From positions 1,146,001-1,210,000 of the forward strand of contig NZ_FNKZ01000001.1 in NCBI RefSeq assembly GCF_900104255.1: DNA of 64,000 bases, in the 5' to 3' direction. The DNA comes from Pseudoxanthomonas sp. CF385. GTDB taxonomy: Bacteria; Pseudomonadota; Gammaproteobacteria; Xanthomonadales; Xanthomonadaceae. This document shows positions 9,012 through 20,600 of the stretch, one piece after another (position 1 is the stretch's first letter; every line of letters begins with the position of its first letter). A program made the position numbers and the translations under genes. The notes beneath the pieces are model-generated. The model searched no databases. It saw only the letters and a program-made list of their open reading frames with translations, and was not told the DNA's origin.

Positions 9012-11039
9012 ATGACCAATCCCTTGCTCGACTTCTCCGGCCTGCCGCGTTTCGACGAGATCCGCGCCGAGCACATCGCGCCGGCCATCGACGAGTTGCT
9101 GGCCGAGGCGGAGGCCGCCGTCGCGGCCGCCGAAGCCGTCACACCGGTGGCATGGGACAGCTTCGTCGTGCCGCTCGATGACGCCACCGAGCGCCTGGCG
9201 CGTGCGTGGAACCAGGTGACCCACTTGGAGGCCGTGGTGAACACGCCGGCGCTGCGTGGCGCCTACAACGCGCTGCTGCCGAAGGTGACGCGCTTCTGGA
9301 GCGCGGTGGGGCAGAATCTGGCGCTGTATCGCCAGTACCGCGCGCTGTCCGATGCGCCCGAGGCCGCGCAGTACGACGATGCGCGCCGCAAGGTGCTGGA
9401 GAATGCGCTGCGCGATTTCCGCCTCGGCGGCGCGGAACTGCCGGAGGCGCAGAAGGTGCGCTTCGGCGAAGTGAAAGAGGAACTCGCGAGCCTGTCGGCG
9501 AAATTCTCCCAGAACGTGCTCGATGCCACCGACGAGTACGAATTCTGGATCAAGGACAAACAACATCTCGGCGGCTTGCCGGCCGACGTGGTGTCCGCCG
9601 CGCGCGCCGCGGCCAAGGCCGACGATGAGCCGGGCTGGAAGTTCACCCTGCAGATGCCGTGCTACCTGCCGGTGCAGACGTACGCCGACGACCGCGCGTT
9701 GCGCGAGACGCTGTACCACGCCAACGCGGTGCGCGCGTCCGAACTGGCCGACAACGAAGCGCTCGACAACTCCACGCTGATCGACCGCATCCTCGCGCTG
9801 CGCGGTGAACTCGCGGCGCTGTTGGGTTTCCCCAGCTACGCGGCGTATTCGCTGGCGACCAAGATGGCCGACACGCCGGATGAGGTCCTGCATTTCCTCC
9901 GTGACCTGGCCGCACGCGCGAAGCCGCATGCGCAGCGCGACCGCGCCGAGCTGGAAGCCTTCGCGCACGAGCATCTGGGCCTCGAGGCCGTCGAAGCCTG
10001 GGACCTGGCCTATGCGAGCGAGAAGCTCAAGCAGGCGCGCTACAGCTTCTCCGCGCTGGAGGTGAAGCAGTATTTCACCGAGCCGGCGGTGCTGGCTGGC
10101 CTGTTCGGCGTCATCGGCGATCTGTATGGCCTGCGGGTTGAGCAGGACACTGCGCCGACCTGGCACCCCGATGTGCGCTTCTACCGGCTGGTGGATGGCG
10201 AAGGGGCCCTCGTCGGCCAGTTCTATCTCGACCTGTACGCGCGCGAAGGCAAGCGCGGTGGTGCGTGGATGGACGATTGCCGCAACCGCCGCGCGACGGC
10301 GCGCGGCGCGCAGACGCCGCTGGTCTACCTGGTCTGCAACTTCGGCAAGGGCGTGGATGGCAAGCCGGCCACCTTCAGCCACAACGACGTCACCACGCTG
10401 TTCCACGAGATGGGCCACGGCCTGCACCAGCTGCTCACCCAGGTCGGCGAACTCGGTGTGGCCGGCATCAATGGGGTCGAGTGGGATGCGGTGGAACTGC
10501 CCAGCCAGTTCATGGAGAACTTCTGCTGGGAGTGGGCGCGCGTGCAGGCGATGACCGCGCACGTGGACAGCGGCGAGCCGCTGCCGCGCGCGCTGTTCGA
10601 CAAGATGGTCGCGGCGAAGAACTTCCAGAGCGGCATGGCGACGGTCCGGCAGCTGGAGTTCGGTCTGTTCGACATGCAGCTGCACAGCGGCTTCGACGCC
10701 GCCGGCGACACGGTGCTCGCGCTGCTGGACCGCGTACGCGCCGAGGTGGCGGTGAACCTGCCGCCCGAGTGGAACCGCTTCCCCCACCAGTTCAGCCACA
10801 TCTTCGCGGGCGGCTACGGGGCCGGTTACTACAGCTACAAGTGGGCCGAGGTGCTCAGCGCGGATGCCTACGAGGCCTTCGAGGAGGCGCCCGACAAGGT
10901 GGCCGAGACCGGCGCGCGGTTCCGCCACGAAATCCTGGCCCGGGGCGGCAGCCGTGGCGCGGCCGAGAATTTCCGGGCCTTCCGCGGTCGTGCGCCCCGC
11001 ATCGACGCGCTCCTGCGCCATGCCGGCATGGCCGGATGA
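9012..11039 (+). CDS. prlC: Oligopeptidase A (M3 zinc metallopeptidase)
   Basis: Cytoplasmic oligopeptidase that degrades short peptides, including cleaved signal peptides in E. coli. The 675-residue length matches E. coli PrlC (680), and the opening MTNPLLDF is shared with that enzyme. The zinc site is HEMGH (His 465, Glu 466, His 469), with the third ligand Glu at about residue 495 in DAVELPSQF. The C-terminal GGYGAGYYSYKWAEVLSADAY motif is diagnostic for the family. I chose the ATG at 9012; the frame stays open upstream to 8469 but that part has no family similarity. The related Dcp dipeptidyl carboxypeptidase is the alternative name, but the N-terminus favours PrlC. Confidence 0.94.
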   Translation: MTNPLLDFSGLPRFDEIRAEHIAPAIDELLAEAEAAVAAAEAVTPVAWDSFVVPLDDATERLARAWNQVTHLEAVVNTPALRGAYNALLPKVTRFWSAVGQNLALYRQYRALSDAPEAAQYDDARRKVLENALRDFRLGGAELPEAQKVRFGEVKEELASLSAKFSQNVLDATDEYEFWIKDKQHLGGLPADVVSAARAAAKADDEPGWKFTLQMPCYLPVQTYADDRALRETLYHANAVRASELADNEALDNSTLIDRILALRGELAALLGFPSYAAYSLATKMADTPDEVLHFLRDLAARAKPHAQRDRAELEAFAHEHLGLEAVEAWDLAYASEKLKQARYSFSALEVKQYFTEPAVLAGLFGVIGDLYGLRVEQDTAPTWHPDVRFYRLVDGEGALVGQFYLDLYAREGKRGGAWMDDCRNRRATARGAQTPLVYLVCNFGKGVDGKPATFSHNDVTTLFHEMGHGLHQLLTQVGELGVAGINGVEWDAVELPSQFMENFCWEWARVQAMTAHVDSGEPLPRALFDKMVAAKNFQSGMATVRQLEFGLFDMQLHSGFDAAGDTVLALLDRVRAEVAVNLPPEWNRFPHQFSHIFAGGYGAGYYSYKWAEVLSADAYEAFEEAPDKVAETGARFRHEILARGGSRGAAENFRAFRGRAPRIDALLRHAGMAG

Positions 11040-11089
11040 GGTCCGCGGCGACCGCGCCGGGGCCGGCATTCCGGGTCCCGGCGGCGGGT

Positions 11090-11118
11090 TTGACCGTGAC
11101 TGTAAACGTTTTCATAAT
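11090..11118 (+). promoter_or_regulatory. Strong promoter with a LacI-type operator in its spacer
   Basis: TTGACC (11090-11095) and CATAAT (11113-11118) are separated by 17 bases, a near-consensus sigma-70 promoter. Overlapping the spacer and -10 is TGTAAACGTTTTCA (11101-11114), a CG-centred palindrome with one mismatch that fits the general form of LacI-family operators (TGNAANCGNTTNCA). Binding there should block polymerase, so the GH3 enzyme and transporter downstream are probably induced by a sugar. A ribosome-binding site GGGAGG (11145-11150) follows. No LacI-family gene is in the window. Confidence 0.7.
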
Positions 11119-11159
11119 GGCTTCCCCGTAACACCCGCGTTCCCGGGAGGACCGCTTAC

Positions 11160-13340
11160 ATGCCGCATCAGCGCAGGATCGAGGGACTGATCGCCGAGAT
11201 GACGCTGGAGGAGAAGATCGGCCAGCTCGGCGCCTTCGCCGATGCGCTGCGGCCGTTCGCCTTCGAGGTCAATCCGGAGACCTTCGCGCGCGATGCCGAG
11301 CAGGTCCGCCAGCAGATCCGCGCCGGTCGCGTCGGCGCGCTGTTCAACGGCGTGGGCGCGGCGGAAGGCCGCGAGGCGCAGCGCATCGCGGTGGAGGAAA
11401 GCCGCCTGGGCATTCCGCTGCTGCTCGGCGCGGACGTCATCCACGGCATGCGCACGGTGTTCCCGATTCCGCTGGGCGAAGCCGCCAGCTTCGAACCCGA
11501 CCTCGCCGAGCGCACCGCGCGTGCCACCGCGAAGGAGGCCACGGCCGCCGGCATCCACTGGACGTTCGCGCCGATGGTGGACATCGCGCGCGACCAGCGC
11601 TGGGGTCGCGTGGCCGAAACCTCCGGCGAAGACGTGCATCTGTCCTGCGAATTCGCCGCCGCCCGCGTGCGCGGCTTCCAAGGCGCCGACCTGACCGCGC
11701 CCGATTCGCTGCTGACCACGCCGAAGCATTTCGCCGCCTACGGCGCGATCTCCGCCGGCCTGGACTACAACTTCGTGGACATGGCGCCGCAGACCCTGCG
11801 CGATGTGCACCTGCCGCCGTTCAAGGCGGCGCTCGACGCCGGCGCGCTGACGCTGATGAGTTCGTTCAACGACATCAACGGCGTGCCGGCCTCGGCGAAT
11901 CGCGAACTGCTGACCGACATCCTGCGCGGTGAGTGGAAGTTCAAGGGTTTTGTCGTTTCCGACTACACCTCGGACCTGGAATTGATCGCCCACGGCTATG
12001 CGGCCGACGAGGCCGATGCTGCGCAGAAGGCCCTGTCGGCCGGCCTGGACATGAGCCTGCAGAGCGGCGTCTACGCCAATCACGTGGCTGCCCTGGTCGA
12101 GCAGGGCCGGCTGTCGCTGGCCGAGGTCGACGGGGCCGTGCGTCGCGTGCTGCACGTCAAGGCGGCCGCTGGGCTGTTCGACGATCCGTACCGCTGCCTG
12201 GATGCCGCCCGTGAAGCGGACCAGTCGCACCTCCCGGCGCACGATGCGCTGGCGCGCGACTGCGCGCGCCGCTCCATCGTCCTGCTGAAGAACGAAGGCG
12301 ACGTGCTGCCGCTGAAGAAGGCCGGCCAGCGCATCGCGCTGATCGGGCCGTTCGCGCAGGACACCGCCAACCTCGGTGGCTGCTGGAACATCTTCGGCGA
12401 TGCCTCGCGCATGGTGGATCTCGAAACCGGCCTGCGTGCAGCGCTGGACGACCCGTCTTCGCTGGTGGTGGTGCCGGGCAGCGGCTTCGAGGACGCGATC
12501 GAGGGTGGCATCGACGCCGCCGTCGCGGCCGCGCGCGCGGCCGACGTCGTGCTGCTGGCGCTGGGCGAGCCGCATGAGTTCTCCGGCGAGGCGCAGTCGC
12601 GCACGCAGATCGTGATCCCCGCCGCGCAGCAGGCGCTGGCCGAGGCGGTCGCCGCCACCGGAACACCGGTTGTTGTGGTGCTGCGCAACGGCCGCGCGCT
12701 GGCACTGGACGGCGCCGTGCGCGATGCGCAGGCGTTGCTGGTCACGTGGTTCCTCGGCACGCAGACCGGGCCGGCCGTGGCCGACGTCGTGTTCGGCGAC
12801 TACAACCCGTCCGCACGCCTGCCGGTGAGCTTTCCGCAGGACGCCGGCCAGCAGCCGTATTTCTACAACCATCCCGCCACTGGCCGCCCCAACGTGCCGG
12901 GCACGCCGCGTTTCTTCCAGACGCGCTGGCGCGAAGTCACCCATGCGGCGCTGTATCCGTTCGGCCACGGCCTGACGTACACGCGCTTCGACTACGGCGT
13001 GCCGCAGCTCGATGCCGCGCAGCTGGGCTGGGACGACACCCTGACGATCCGCACGCGCATCACCAACAGCGGTGCACGCGACGGCGAGGAAGTCGTGCAG
13101 CTGTACCTGCGCGACCGTACCGCCAGCCGCGTGCGTCCGGTGCGCGAGCTGAAGCGCTTCCGCAAGATCGCGCTCGCGGCCGGCGAATCGCAGGATGTCG
13201 AGTTCACGCTGGCGCGCGCCGACCTGGAATTCCATGGCGTCGACAACCGACCTGTCGCCGAACCCGGTCTCTTCGACCTGTGGGTGGCGCCGTCCAGCGC
13301 GGCCGGCGAGGCGGTGCCGTTCGAACTGCGGGCCCGCTGA
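11160..13340 (+). CDS. bglX: Family 3 glycoside hydrolase, beta-glucosidase type (BglX-like)
   Basis: A 726-residue GH3 enzyme that should release terminal sugars, most likely glucose, from beta-linked oligosaccharides. The N-terminal barrel (to about residue 330) has GADVIHGMRTVFPIPLGEA and the nucleophile motif GFVVSDYTSD with Asp 268. The second alpha/beta domain has SIVLLKNEGDVLPLKK, and GEPHEFSGEAQSR, whose Glu is a candidate acid/base. A C-terminal fibronectin-III-like domain (from about 625) completes the BglX layout. Unlike E. coli BglX there is no signal peptide, so this enzyme is predicted cytoplasmic. GGGAGG sits 9 bases before the ATG. The MFS transporter follows after 5 bases. 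Confidence 0.93.
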   Translation: MPHQRRIEGLIAEMTLEEKIGQLGAFADALRPFAFEVNPETFARDAEQVRQQIRAGRVGALFNGVGAAEGREAQRIAVEESRLGIPLLLGADVIHGMRTVFPIPLGEAASFEPDLAERTARATAKEATAAGIHWTFAPMVDIARDQRWGRVAETSGEDVHLSCEFAAARVRGFQGADLTAPDSLLTTPKHFAAYGAISAGLDYNFVDMAPQTLRDVHLPPFKAALDAGALTLMSSFNDINGVPASANRELLTDILRGEWKFKGFVVSDYTSDLELIAHGYAADEADAAQKALSAGLDMSLQSGVYANHVAALVEQGRLSLAEVDGAVRRVLHVKAAAGLFDDPYRCLDAAREADQSHLPAHDALARDCARRSIVLLKNEGDVLPLKKAGQRIALIGPFAQDTANLGGCWNIFGDASRMVDLETGLRAALDDPSSLVVVPGSGFEDAIEGGIDAAVAAARAADVVLLALGEPHEFSGEAQSRTQIVIPAAQQALAEAVAATGTPVVVVLRNGRALALDGAVRDAQALLVTWFLGTQTGPAVADVVFGDYNPSARLPVSFPQDAGQQPYFYNHPATGRPNVPGTPRFFQTRWREVTHAALYPFGHGLTYTRFDYGVPQLDAAQLGWDDTLTIRTRITNSGARDGEEVVQLYLRDRTASRVRPVRELKRFRKIALAAGESQDVEFTLARADLEFHGVDNRPVAEPGLFDLWVAPSSAAGEAVPFELRAR

Positions 13341-13345
13341 GCCGC

Positions 13346-14497
13346 ATGGCCGCGCTTGAAACCGCGCCGCCGGTCCTCGGCGCGCGCGAACGCATCGCCA
13401 CCCGCATCGCCTTCTTCATCGGCGGTTTCGCCATCTCGGCCTGGGCGCCGCTGATCCCCTTCGCCAAGCGCAAGCTCGCGCTGGACGACGGCCAACTCGG
13501 CCTGATGCTGCTGTGCCTGGGCGTGGGCTCGGTGCTGATGATGCCGTTGGCAGGCGGGTTGGCCGCACGCTTCGGTTGCCGTCGCATGATCCTGGTGGCG
13601 GGCGCGACGATCTGCCTGTGCATGCCGGCACTGATGCTCGCGCCCAGCATTCCTGTCCTCGCGCTGGTGCTGGCCGTCTTCGGCGCCAGCATGGGTGTGC
13701 TCGACGTGGTGATGAACGTGCAGGCCGTGATCGTCGAGCGCGACAGCGGCCGCGCGATGATGTCCGGCTTCCACGGCATGTACAGCGTCGGCGGCATCGC
13801 CGGTGCCGGCGGCGTGGCGGGGGCGTTGACGTTGGGCGCGTCGCCGCTGCTGGCGATCGGCGGCATGGCGATCGTCGCCGCGCTGCTGCTGGCGGCATCA
13901 CGCCGCGGACTGCTGGTCGAGGGCGGCGACGGGGACCACCCGGCGTTCGTGCTGCCGCGCGGACGCGTGCTGCTGATCGGCGCCGTGTGCTTTGCGATGT
14001 TCCTCTCCGAAGGCGCGGTCCTGGACTGGAGCGCCGTCTTCCTCACGTCGATGCGCAACGCCGATCCCGCGACCGCCGGCTTCGGCTACGTCGCGTTCGC
14101 GGTGACGATGACGATCGGGCGTCTGACCGGCGACCGCATCGTGCAGGCGCTGGGTGCGTTCCGTGTTGTCGTGTGCGGCGCGCTGGTCGCGGCATCCGGG
14201 TTCGCGCTGGCGATCTTCGTGCCGTCGCCGCTGGCCGGGCTCGCGGGCTTCGCCCTGGTGGGCGCGGGCGCGGCGAATGTGGTGCCGGTGATGTTCTCGG
14301 CTGCGGGGCGCCAGCGTGGCATGCCCACGCATCTGGCGGTCGCGGCGGTCACCACGATGGGCTATGCAGGGGTGCTGTTGGGGCCGGCGGCGCTGGGCTT
14401 CATCGCCAAGGGCACCTCGCTGGCGGCGGCGCTGGGACTTCTGGTCGTGCTGCTGGTGGCCGTGTCCCTGGTCGCACGCGTCGCCACGCGCGACTGA
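13346..14497 (+). CDS. MFS transporter, YbjJ-like
   Basis: A 383-residue membrane protein with about 12 hydrophobic helices and the MFS loop motif after helix 2 (GGLAARFGCRRMI). The segments GVLDVVMNVQAVIVERDSGR and MMSGFHGMYSVGGIAGAG resemble E. coli YbjJ and related sugar-like transporters more than classical drug pumps. It begins 5 bases after the GH3 gene, so it is almost certainly co-transcribed from the LacI-type operator promoter and may import the glycoside or handle the released sugar; that substrate link is inferred from position only. The frame extends upstream into the GH3 gene but ATG 13346 begins the helical region. Confidence 0.88.
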   Translation: MAALETAPPVLGARERIATRIAFFIGGFAISAWAPLIPFAKRKLALDDGQLGLMLLCLGVGSVLMMPLAGGLAARFGCRRMILVAGATICLCMPALMLAPSIPVLALVLAVFGASMGVLDVVMNVQAVIVERDSGRAMMSGFHGMYSVGGIAGAGGVAGALTLGASPLLAIGGMAIVAALLLAASRRGLLVEGGDGDHPAFVLPRGRVLLIGAVCFAMFLSEGAVLDWSAVFLTSMRNADPATAGFGYVAFAVTMTIGRLTGDRIVQALGAFRVVVCGALVAASGFALAIFVPSPLAGLAGFALVGAGAANVVPVMFSAAGRQRGMPTHLAVAAVTTMGYAGVLLGPAALGFIAKGTSLAAALGLLVVLLVAVSLVARVATRD

Positions 14498-14501
14498 CCG
14501 G

Positions 14502-14960
14502 TCATGGGCGCGGTGCGCCGCGCATCATCGGGCCGCCGGGGTAGCCGCCATACGGGCCACCGTAATAGCCGCCCGGGCCGTCGTACTGGTCGACGTTGAT
14601 GTTGAAGTTGAATGTACGCGGCTTGCCTTCGTCGTTGTACGTGGTCTTGCACAGGTTGAGGTTGACGCCGTTGTAGGTGCTGCGGCCGTGGCCCTTGCTG
14701 TAGCCGATGCCCGTGGTGAAGCTGCCCGACACGCCGTCGCCATCGTCATCGCCGTAGTAGACGCAGGGATCGACCGGGGCAGCGGATGCAGCGTCCTTCT
14801 TGGGACGGGCCGGCCGGGTGTCGCCATACCAGGTGCCCGGCGGATCCTTGGCGTAGGTGGCCGCCTGGGGCAGGCTGAGGTCCAGCGCTTCGGCATTGGA
14901 CTGCGCCCATGCGGGGGCGATGGTGAGCAGGGCCAGCAAGGCGACGGGCAGGGTCTTCAT
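14502..14960 (-). CDS. Secreted protein of unknown function with Gly/Tyr/Pro tail
   Basis: I do not recognise this 152-residue protein. It has a clear Sec signal peptide (MKTLPVALLALLTIAPAWA, cleavage before QSNAEA), a middle part with an acidic run YYGDDDGDGVSG that could bind calcium, one cysteine in this part and another in LNLCKTTYND, and a tail made of GGYYGGPYGGYPGGP-type repeats. The start ATG at 14960 gives the signal peptide directly; the frame extends further upstream without secretion features. It is convergent with the MFS gene, stops 5 bases apart, and lies downstream of recQ on the same strand with a 103-base gap. Confidence 0.75.
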   Translation of the reverse strand: MKTLPVALLALLTIAPAWAQSNAEALDLSLPQAATYAKDPPGTWYGDTRPARPKKDAASAAPVDPCVYYGDDDGDGVSGSFTTGIGYSKGHGRSTYNGVNLNLCKTTYNDEGKPRTFNFNINVDQYDGPGGYYGGPYGGYPGGPMMRGAPRP

Positions 14961-15063
14961 GGGGAATCCCGGAAGCGCGGCCCGCCGGACGACGGACCTG
15001 TAGGGCAACCTAACAGCCGCGGATTGAATGCCGGCTGATGCCCGCGCCCGCGTACCGAGAACT

Positions 15064-16860
<1,797 letters not shown>

Positions 16861-16941
16861 GCGTACAGGATACCGCGGCGGGCGGCGGCGGCCCTGCGCC
16901 GCTGGCGCATGGCGGGGTGGGAAATCACTGACCTGAAACGC

Positions 16942-16967
16942 GGACGCCCGGCCGAAGCCGGGCGTCC
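16942..16967 (-). terminator. Hairpin terminator after the Dps-family gene
   Basis: A perfect 11-base-pair stem (GGACGCCCGGC with GCCGGGCGTCC) closes a four-base loop that on the minus strand reads C-UUCG-G, an exceptionally stable tetraloop. It begins 20 bases after the stop of the Dps-family gene and lies before recQ on the same strand. The tract after it (GCGTTTC) is only weakly T-rich, so it may act as a terminator or as a 3' mRNA-stabilising structure. Confidence 0.7.
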
Positions 16968-16986
16968 AGGGCACCGCCGGGCGGGC

Positions 16987-17535
16987 TTACTGTAGCAGCG
17001 AGCGCAGCATCCAGGCGTACTTCTCGTGGGTCTGCAGGCGCTGGGTCAGCAGGTCCACGGACGGGTCGTCGCCGGCGTCGTCGGCCACCTTGAGCACCCT
17101 GCGCGCGGTGCGGCAGACCGCTTCGTTGCCGACGGTCAGCTGGCGGACCATCTCGCGCCAGTCGGCGCTGTCGGTCAGGCCGGGCTCTTCCGGGATCGAG
17201 GTCAGGCTGACGAACTCGCGGTAGGAGCCGGGCGCGTTGTAGCCCAGCGCACGGATGCGCTCGGCGACCTCGTCCAGCGCGGTCCACTGCTCGGTGTACT
17301 GGGCTTCGAACATGTTGTGCAGCGAGTTGAACATCGCGCCGGTCACGTTCCAATGGAAGTTGTGGGTCTTCAGGTACAGCGTGTACGCATCGGCCAGGTA
17401 GCGCGAAAGGCCGTCCGCGATCTTCTTGCGGTCGCCGGTGCTGATCCCGATATCGATGTTGGGCGCGGTCGGCGCCGACGGGATGGGCGCGGTGACGGCC
17501 GGGGCCTTGGCCGGCTTGGACTTCGTCTTGGCCAT
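16987..17535 (-). CDS. dps: Dps-family mini-ferritin
   Basis: A 182-residue ferritin-like protein that stores iron using peroxide and can protect DNA in starvation. The inter-subunit ferroxidase ligands are all in place: His 61 in HNFHWNVTG, His 73 and Glu 77 in SLHNMFEAQY, Asp 88 and Glu 92 in TALDEVAERI. A Lys/Ala/Pro-rich N-terminal tail of about 25 residues (MAKTKSKPAKAP) could bind DNA directly, as in E. coli Dps. The ATG at 17535 has AGGAGA close upstream on the minus strand. It is divergent from hrpA with 89 bases between. Some relatives are annotated DNA starvation/stationary-phase protection proteins. Confidence 0.93.
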   Translation of the reverse strand: MAKTKSKPAKAPAVTAPIPSAPTAPNIDIGISTGDRKKIADGLSRYLADAYTLYLKTHNFHWNVTGAMFNSLHNMFEAQYTEQWTALDEVAERIRALGYNAPGSYREFVSLTSIPEEPGLTDSADWREMVRQLTVGNEAVCRTARRVLKVADDAGDDPSVDLLTQRLQTHEKYAWMLRSLLQ

Positions 17536-17624
17536 GCGGATTCTCCTGAGGGTGGGTTGAGACGGCACAATAGACACACTAGAACATGTGGCGTGAGCAA
17601 AAAGTTTCAACCGCTTGCTGAAGA

Positions 17625-20600
17625 ATGAATATCCCTCGTGACCCGTCCCCGCCTCCTCCCGACCGCGCTGCCCTCGAGCAGGGCCGGCGTGCGCTCGATG
17701 GCGCGCTGAGCCGGGACCGCGGCCGCCTGCACGGCCTGTGGTCGCGCTGGCAGGGCAAGCCGGGCGACGCGGGCGCACGGCAGGCGTTCGAACAGGCCCT
17801 GGACGCCTCGGTCGCCACCCGCGAACGGCGCCGGTCCACGGTGCCGGAAGTGACGCTCGACGACAGCCTGCCCATCGCGCGCGAAGGCGAGCGCATCGTC
17901 GAGCTGATCCGCAACCACCAGGTGGTGGTGATCGCCGGCGAGACCGGGTCCGGCAAGACCACCCAGCTGCCCAAGCTGTGCCTGGCGGCCGGGCGCGGCG
18001 TGGCCGGCATGATCGGCTGCACCCAGCCGCGCCGCATCGCCGCACGCGCGGTGGCGCGCCGCGTGGCCGAGGAACTGAAGACCGAAGTGGGCCGCGGCGT
18101 CGGCTTCCAGGTCCGCTTCAACGACCAGGTGGGCGAAGACACCCACATCAAGTTCATGACCGACGGCATCCTGCTGGCGGAGATCGCCAGCGACCGCTGG
18201 CTGTCGGCCTACGACACGATCATCGTCGACGAAGCGCACGAGCGCAGCCTCAACATCGACTTCCTGCTCGGCTACCTGAAGCAGCTGTTGCGCAAGCGCC
18301 ACGACCTGAAGGTCATCGTGACCTCGGCCACCATCGATACCGAACGCTTCGCCCGGCATTTCGACGACGCGCCGGTGATCAGCGTCGAGGGGCGGACCTT
18401 CCCGGTGGAGGTCCGCTACCGCGCGCTGGAAGGCGAGGGCGAGCAGGAAGGCGAGCGCACCGTCAACGATGCGATCGTGGCGGCGGTGGACGAGATCACC
18501 CGGCTGGACGCGCGCGGCGACGTGCTGGTCTTCCTGCCCGGCGAACGCGAGATCCGCGACGCGCACCAGGCGCTGGAGCGGCGCAAGTACCGCCAGACGG
18601 ACGTGCTGCCGCTGTACGCGCGCCTGTCCAACCAGGACCAGGACCGGGTGTTCAACCCGGGGCCGAACCGGCGCATCGTGCTGGCGACCAACGTGGCCGA
18701 GACCTCGCTGACGGTGCCGCGCATCCGCTACGTGATCGATCCCGGGTTCGCGCGCGTCAAGCGCTACAGCCCGCGCAACAAGCTCGACCGCCTGCACATC
18801 GAGCCGATCTCGCAGGCCAGCGCCAACCAGCGCAAGGGCCGCTGCGGACGCATAGCCGAGGGCATCTGTTATCGCCTGTATGCCGAAGCCGATTTCCAGG
18901 CGCGCGCCGAATTCACCGATCCGGAGATCCGCCGCTCCAGCCTGGGCGGAGTGATCCTGCGCATGCTGCAGTTGGGCCTGGGCCGGATCGAGGACTTCCC
19001 GTTCCTGGAGGCGCCCGACGAACGTGCGATTGCCGATGGCTGGCAGCAGCTGACCGAACTCGGTGCGATCGACAGCGAGCGGCGCATGACCGCCATCGGC
19101 AAGCAGATGGCGCGGCTGCCGGTGGACGTGAAGCTGGCGCGCATGCTGGTCGCGGCGCAGGCCGCGGGCTGCCTGCGGCCGATGCTGGTGATCGCCTCGT
19201 TCCTCGGCATCCAGGACCCGCGCGAGCGCCCGGCCGATGCGCGCGGCGCGGCCGACGCCGCGCACGCGCAGTTCGCCGATGGCCGCTCCGAATTCGTCGG
19301 CGTGCTGCGCCTGTGGGACGCCTACCGGCAGGCGCACGAAGACCTCACCCAGTCGAAATTGCGCGACTGGTGCGGCCGTCACTTCCTCGGGTTCCTGCGC
19401 ATGCGCGAGTGGCGCGAGCTGCATCGACAGCTGCGCCTGCTGTGCGAGGAACTGGGTTGGAAGGAAGAAGACGCCGAGGCCTCGATGGCGCCCTTGCTGG
19501 CCGGCAGCAGCGCGCCGCCGGCCGCGCGCGATGATGCGGCCGCTGCAAAGGCCACCCGCGGCCAACTCCACCGCGCCGCGCGCCTGGCACGCGAAGGGAA
19601 GGCTGATGCCGCAGCGGCGCCCGTCCCCGTACGCGCTCAGGAGGACCGGGTGCCGGCCGCTGGCGGCTACAGCGAACGCGCGCGCGCCAGCGCCTACCAG
19701 ACCCTGCACCGCGCGCTGATCGCGGGCCTGCCGACGCAGATCGGCCATCGCACCGACAAGGGCGATTTCCAGGCGCCGCGGCAGCGCCGCTTCCTGCCGT
19801 TCCCCGGCTCGGCGTTGTCAAAGCGACCACCACCGTGGCTGCTGGCGGCCAACCTGCTGGATACGCAGAAGGTGTGGGGTATGACCCTCGCGGCGATCGA
19901 GCCGGACTGGGTGATCGCCGAAATCCCGCACCTGCTGCTGCGCAAGCACTTCGATCCGCACTGGTCGCGCGCGCAGGGGCAGGTGCTGGCCTCGGAGCAG
20001 ATCAGCCTGTTCGGGCTGGTGCTGGCGCCGAAGAAACCCGTGCACTACGGCCGCATCGAACCGGTCGAAGCGCACGACATCTTCGTGCGCCAGGGCCTGG
20101 TCAGCGGCGAGATCAACACCCGCGCCGGTTTCGTCGCCGACAACCTGAAGACCCTCGAGCAGGCCCGCGAGGAAGAAGCCAAGCTGCGCCGGGCCGGCCT
20201 GGTCGCGGACGAGGACTGGCAGGCGCGCTGGTACCTGGATCGCGTGCCGTCGGACCTCCACTCGGCCGCCGGGCTGGATGCCTGGTGGAAGACGCTGCCA
20301 GCCGACAAGCGCCGTGCGTTGCACTGGTCGCTGACCGACCTGTTGCCCGGCGAGGGCAGTGAAGAGGATCGCTACCCCAAGTACTTCGCGCTCGGCGATG
20401 CGCGCCTGCCGCTGCATTACCGTTTCGAGCCGGGTGCGGTGGACGACGGCGTGACGCTCGAGGTGCCCCTGCATCTGCTCAACGCGCTGGATCCTGCGCG
20501 CCTGTCGTGGCTGGCGCCGGGGTTCGTCGCCGACAAGGCCTCGGGACTGATCCGCAGTCTGCCCAAGGCGATGCGACGCAACTATGTGCCGGCGCCGGAC

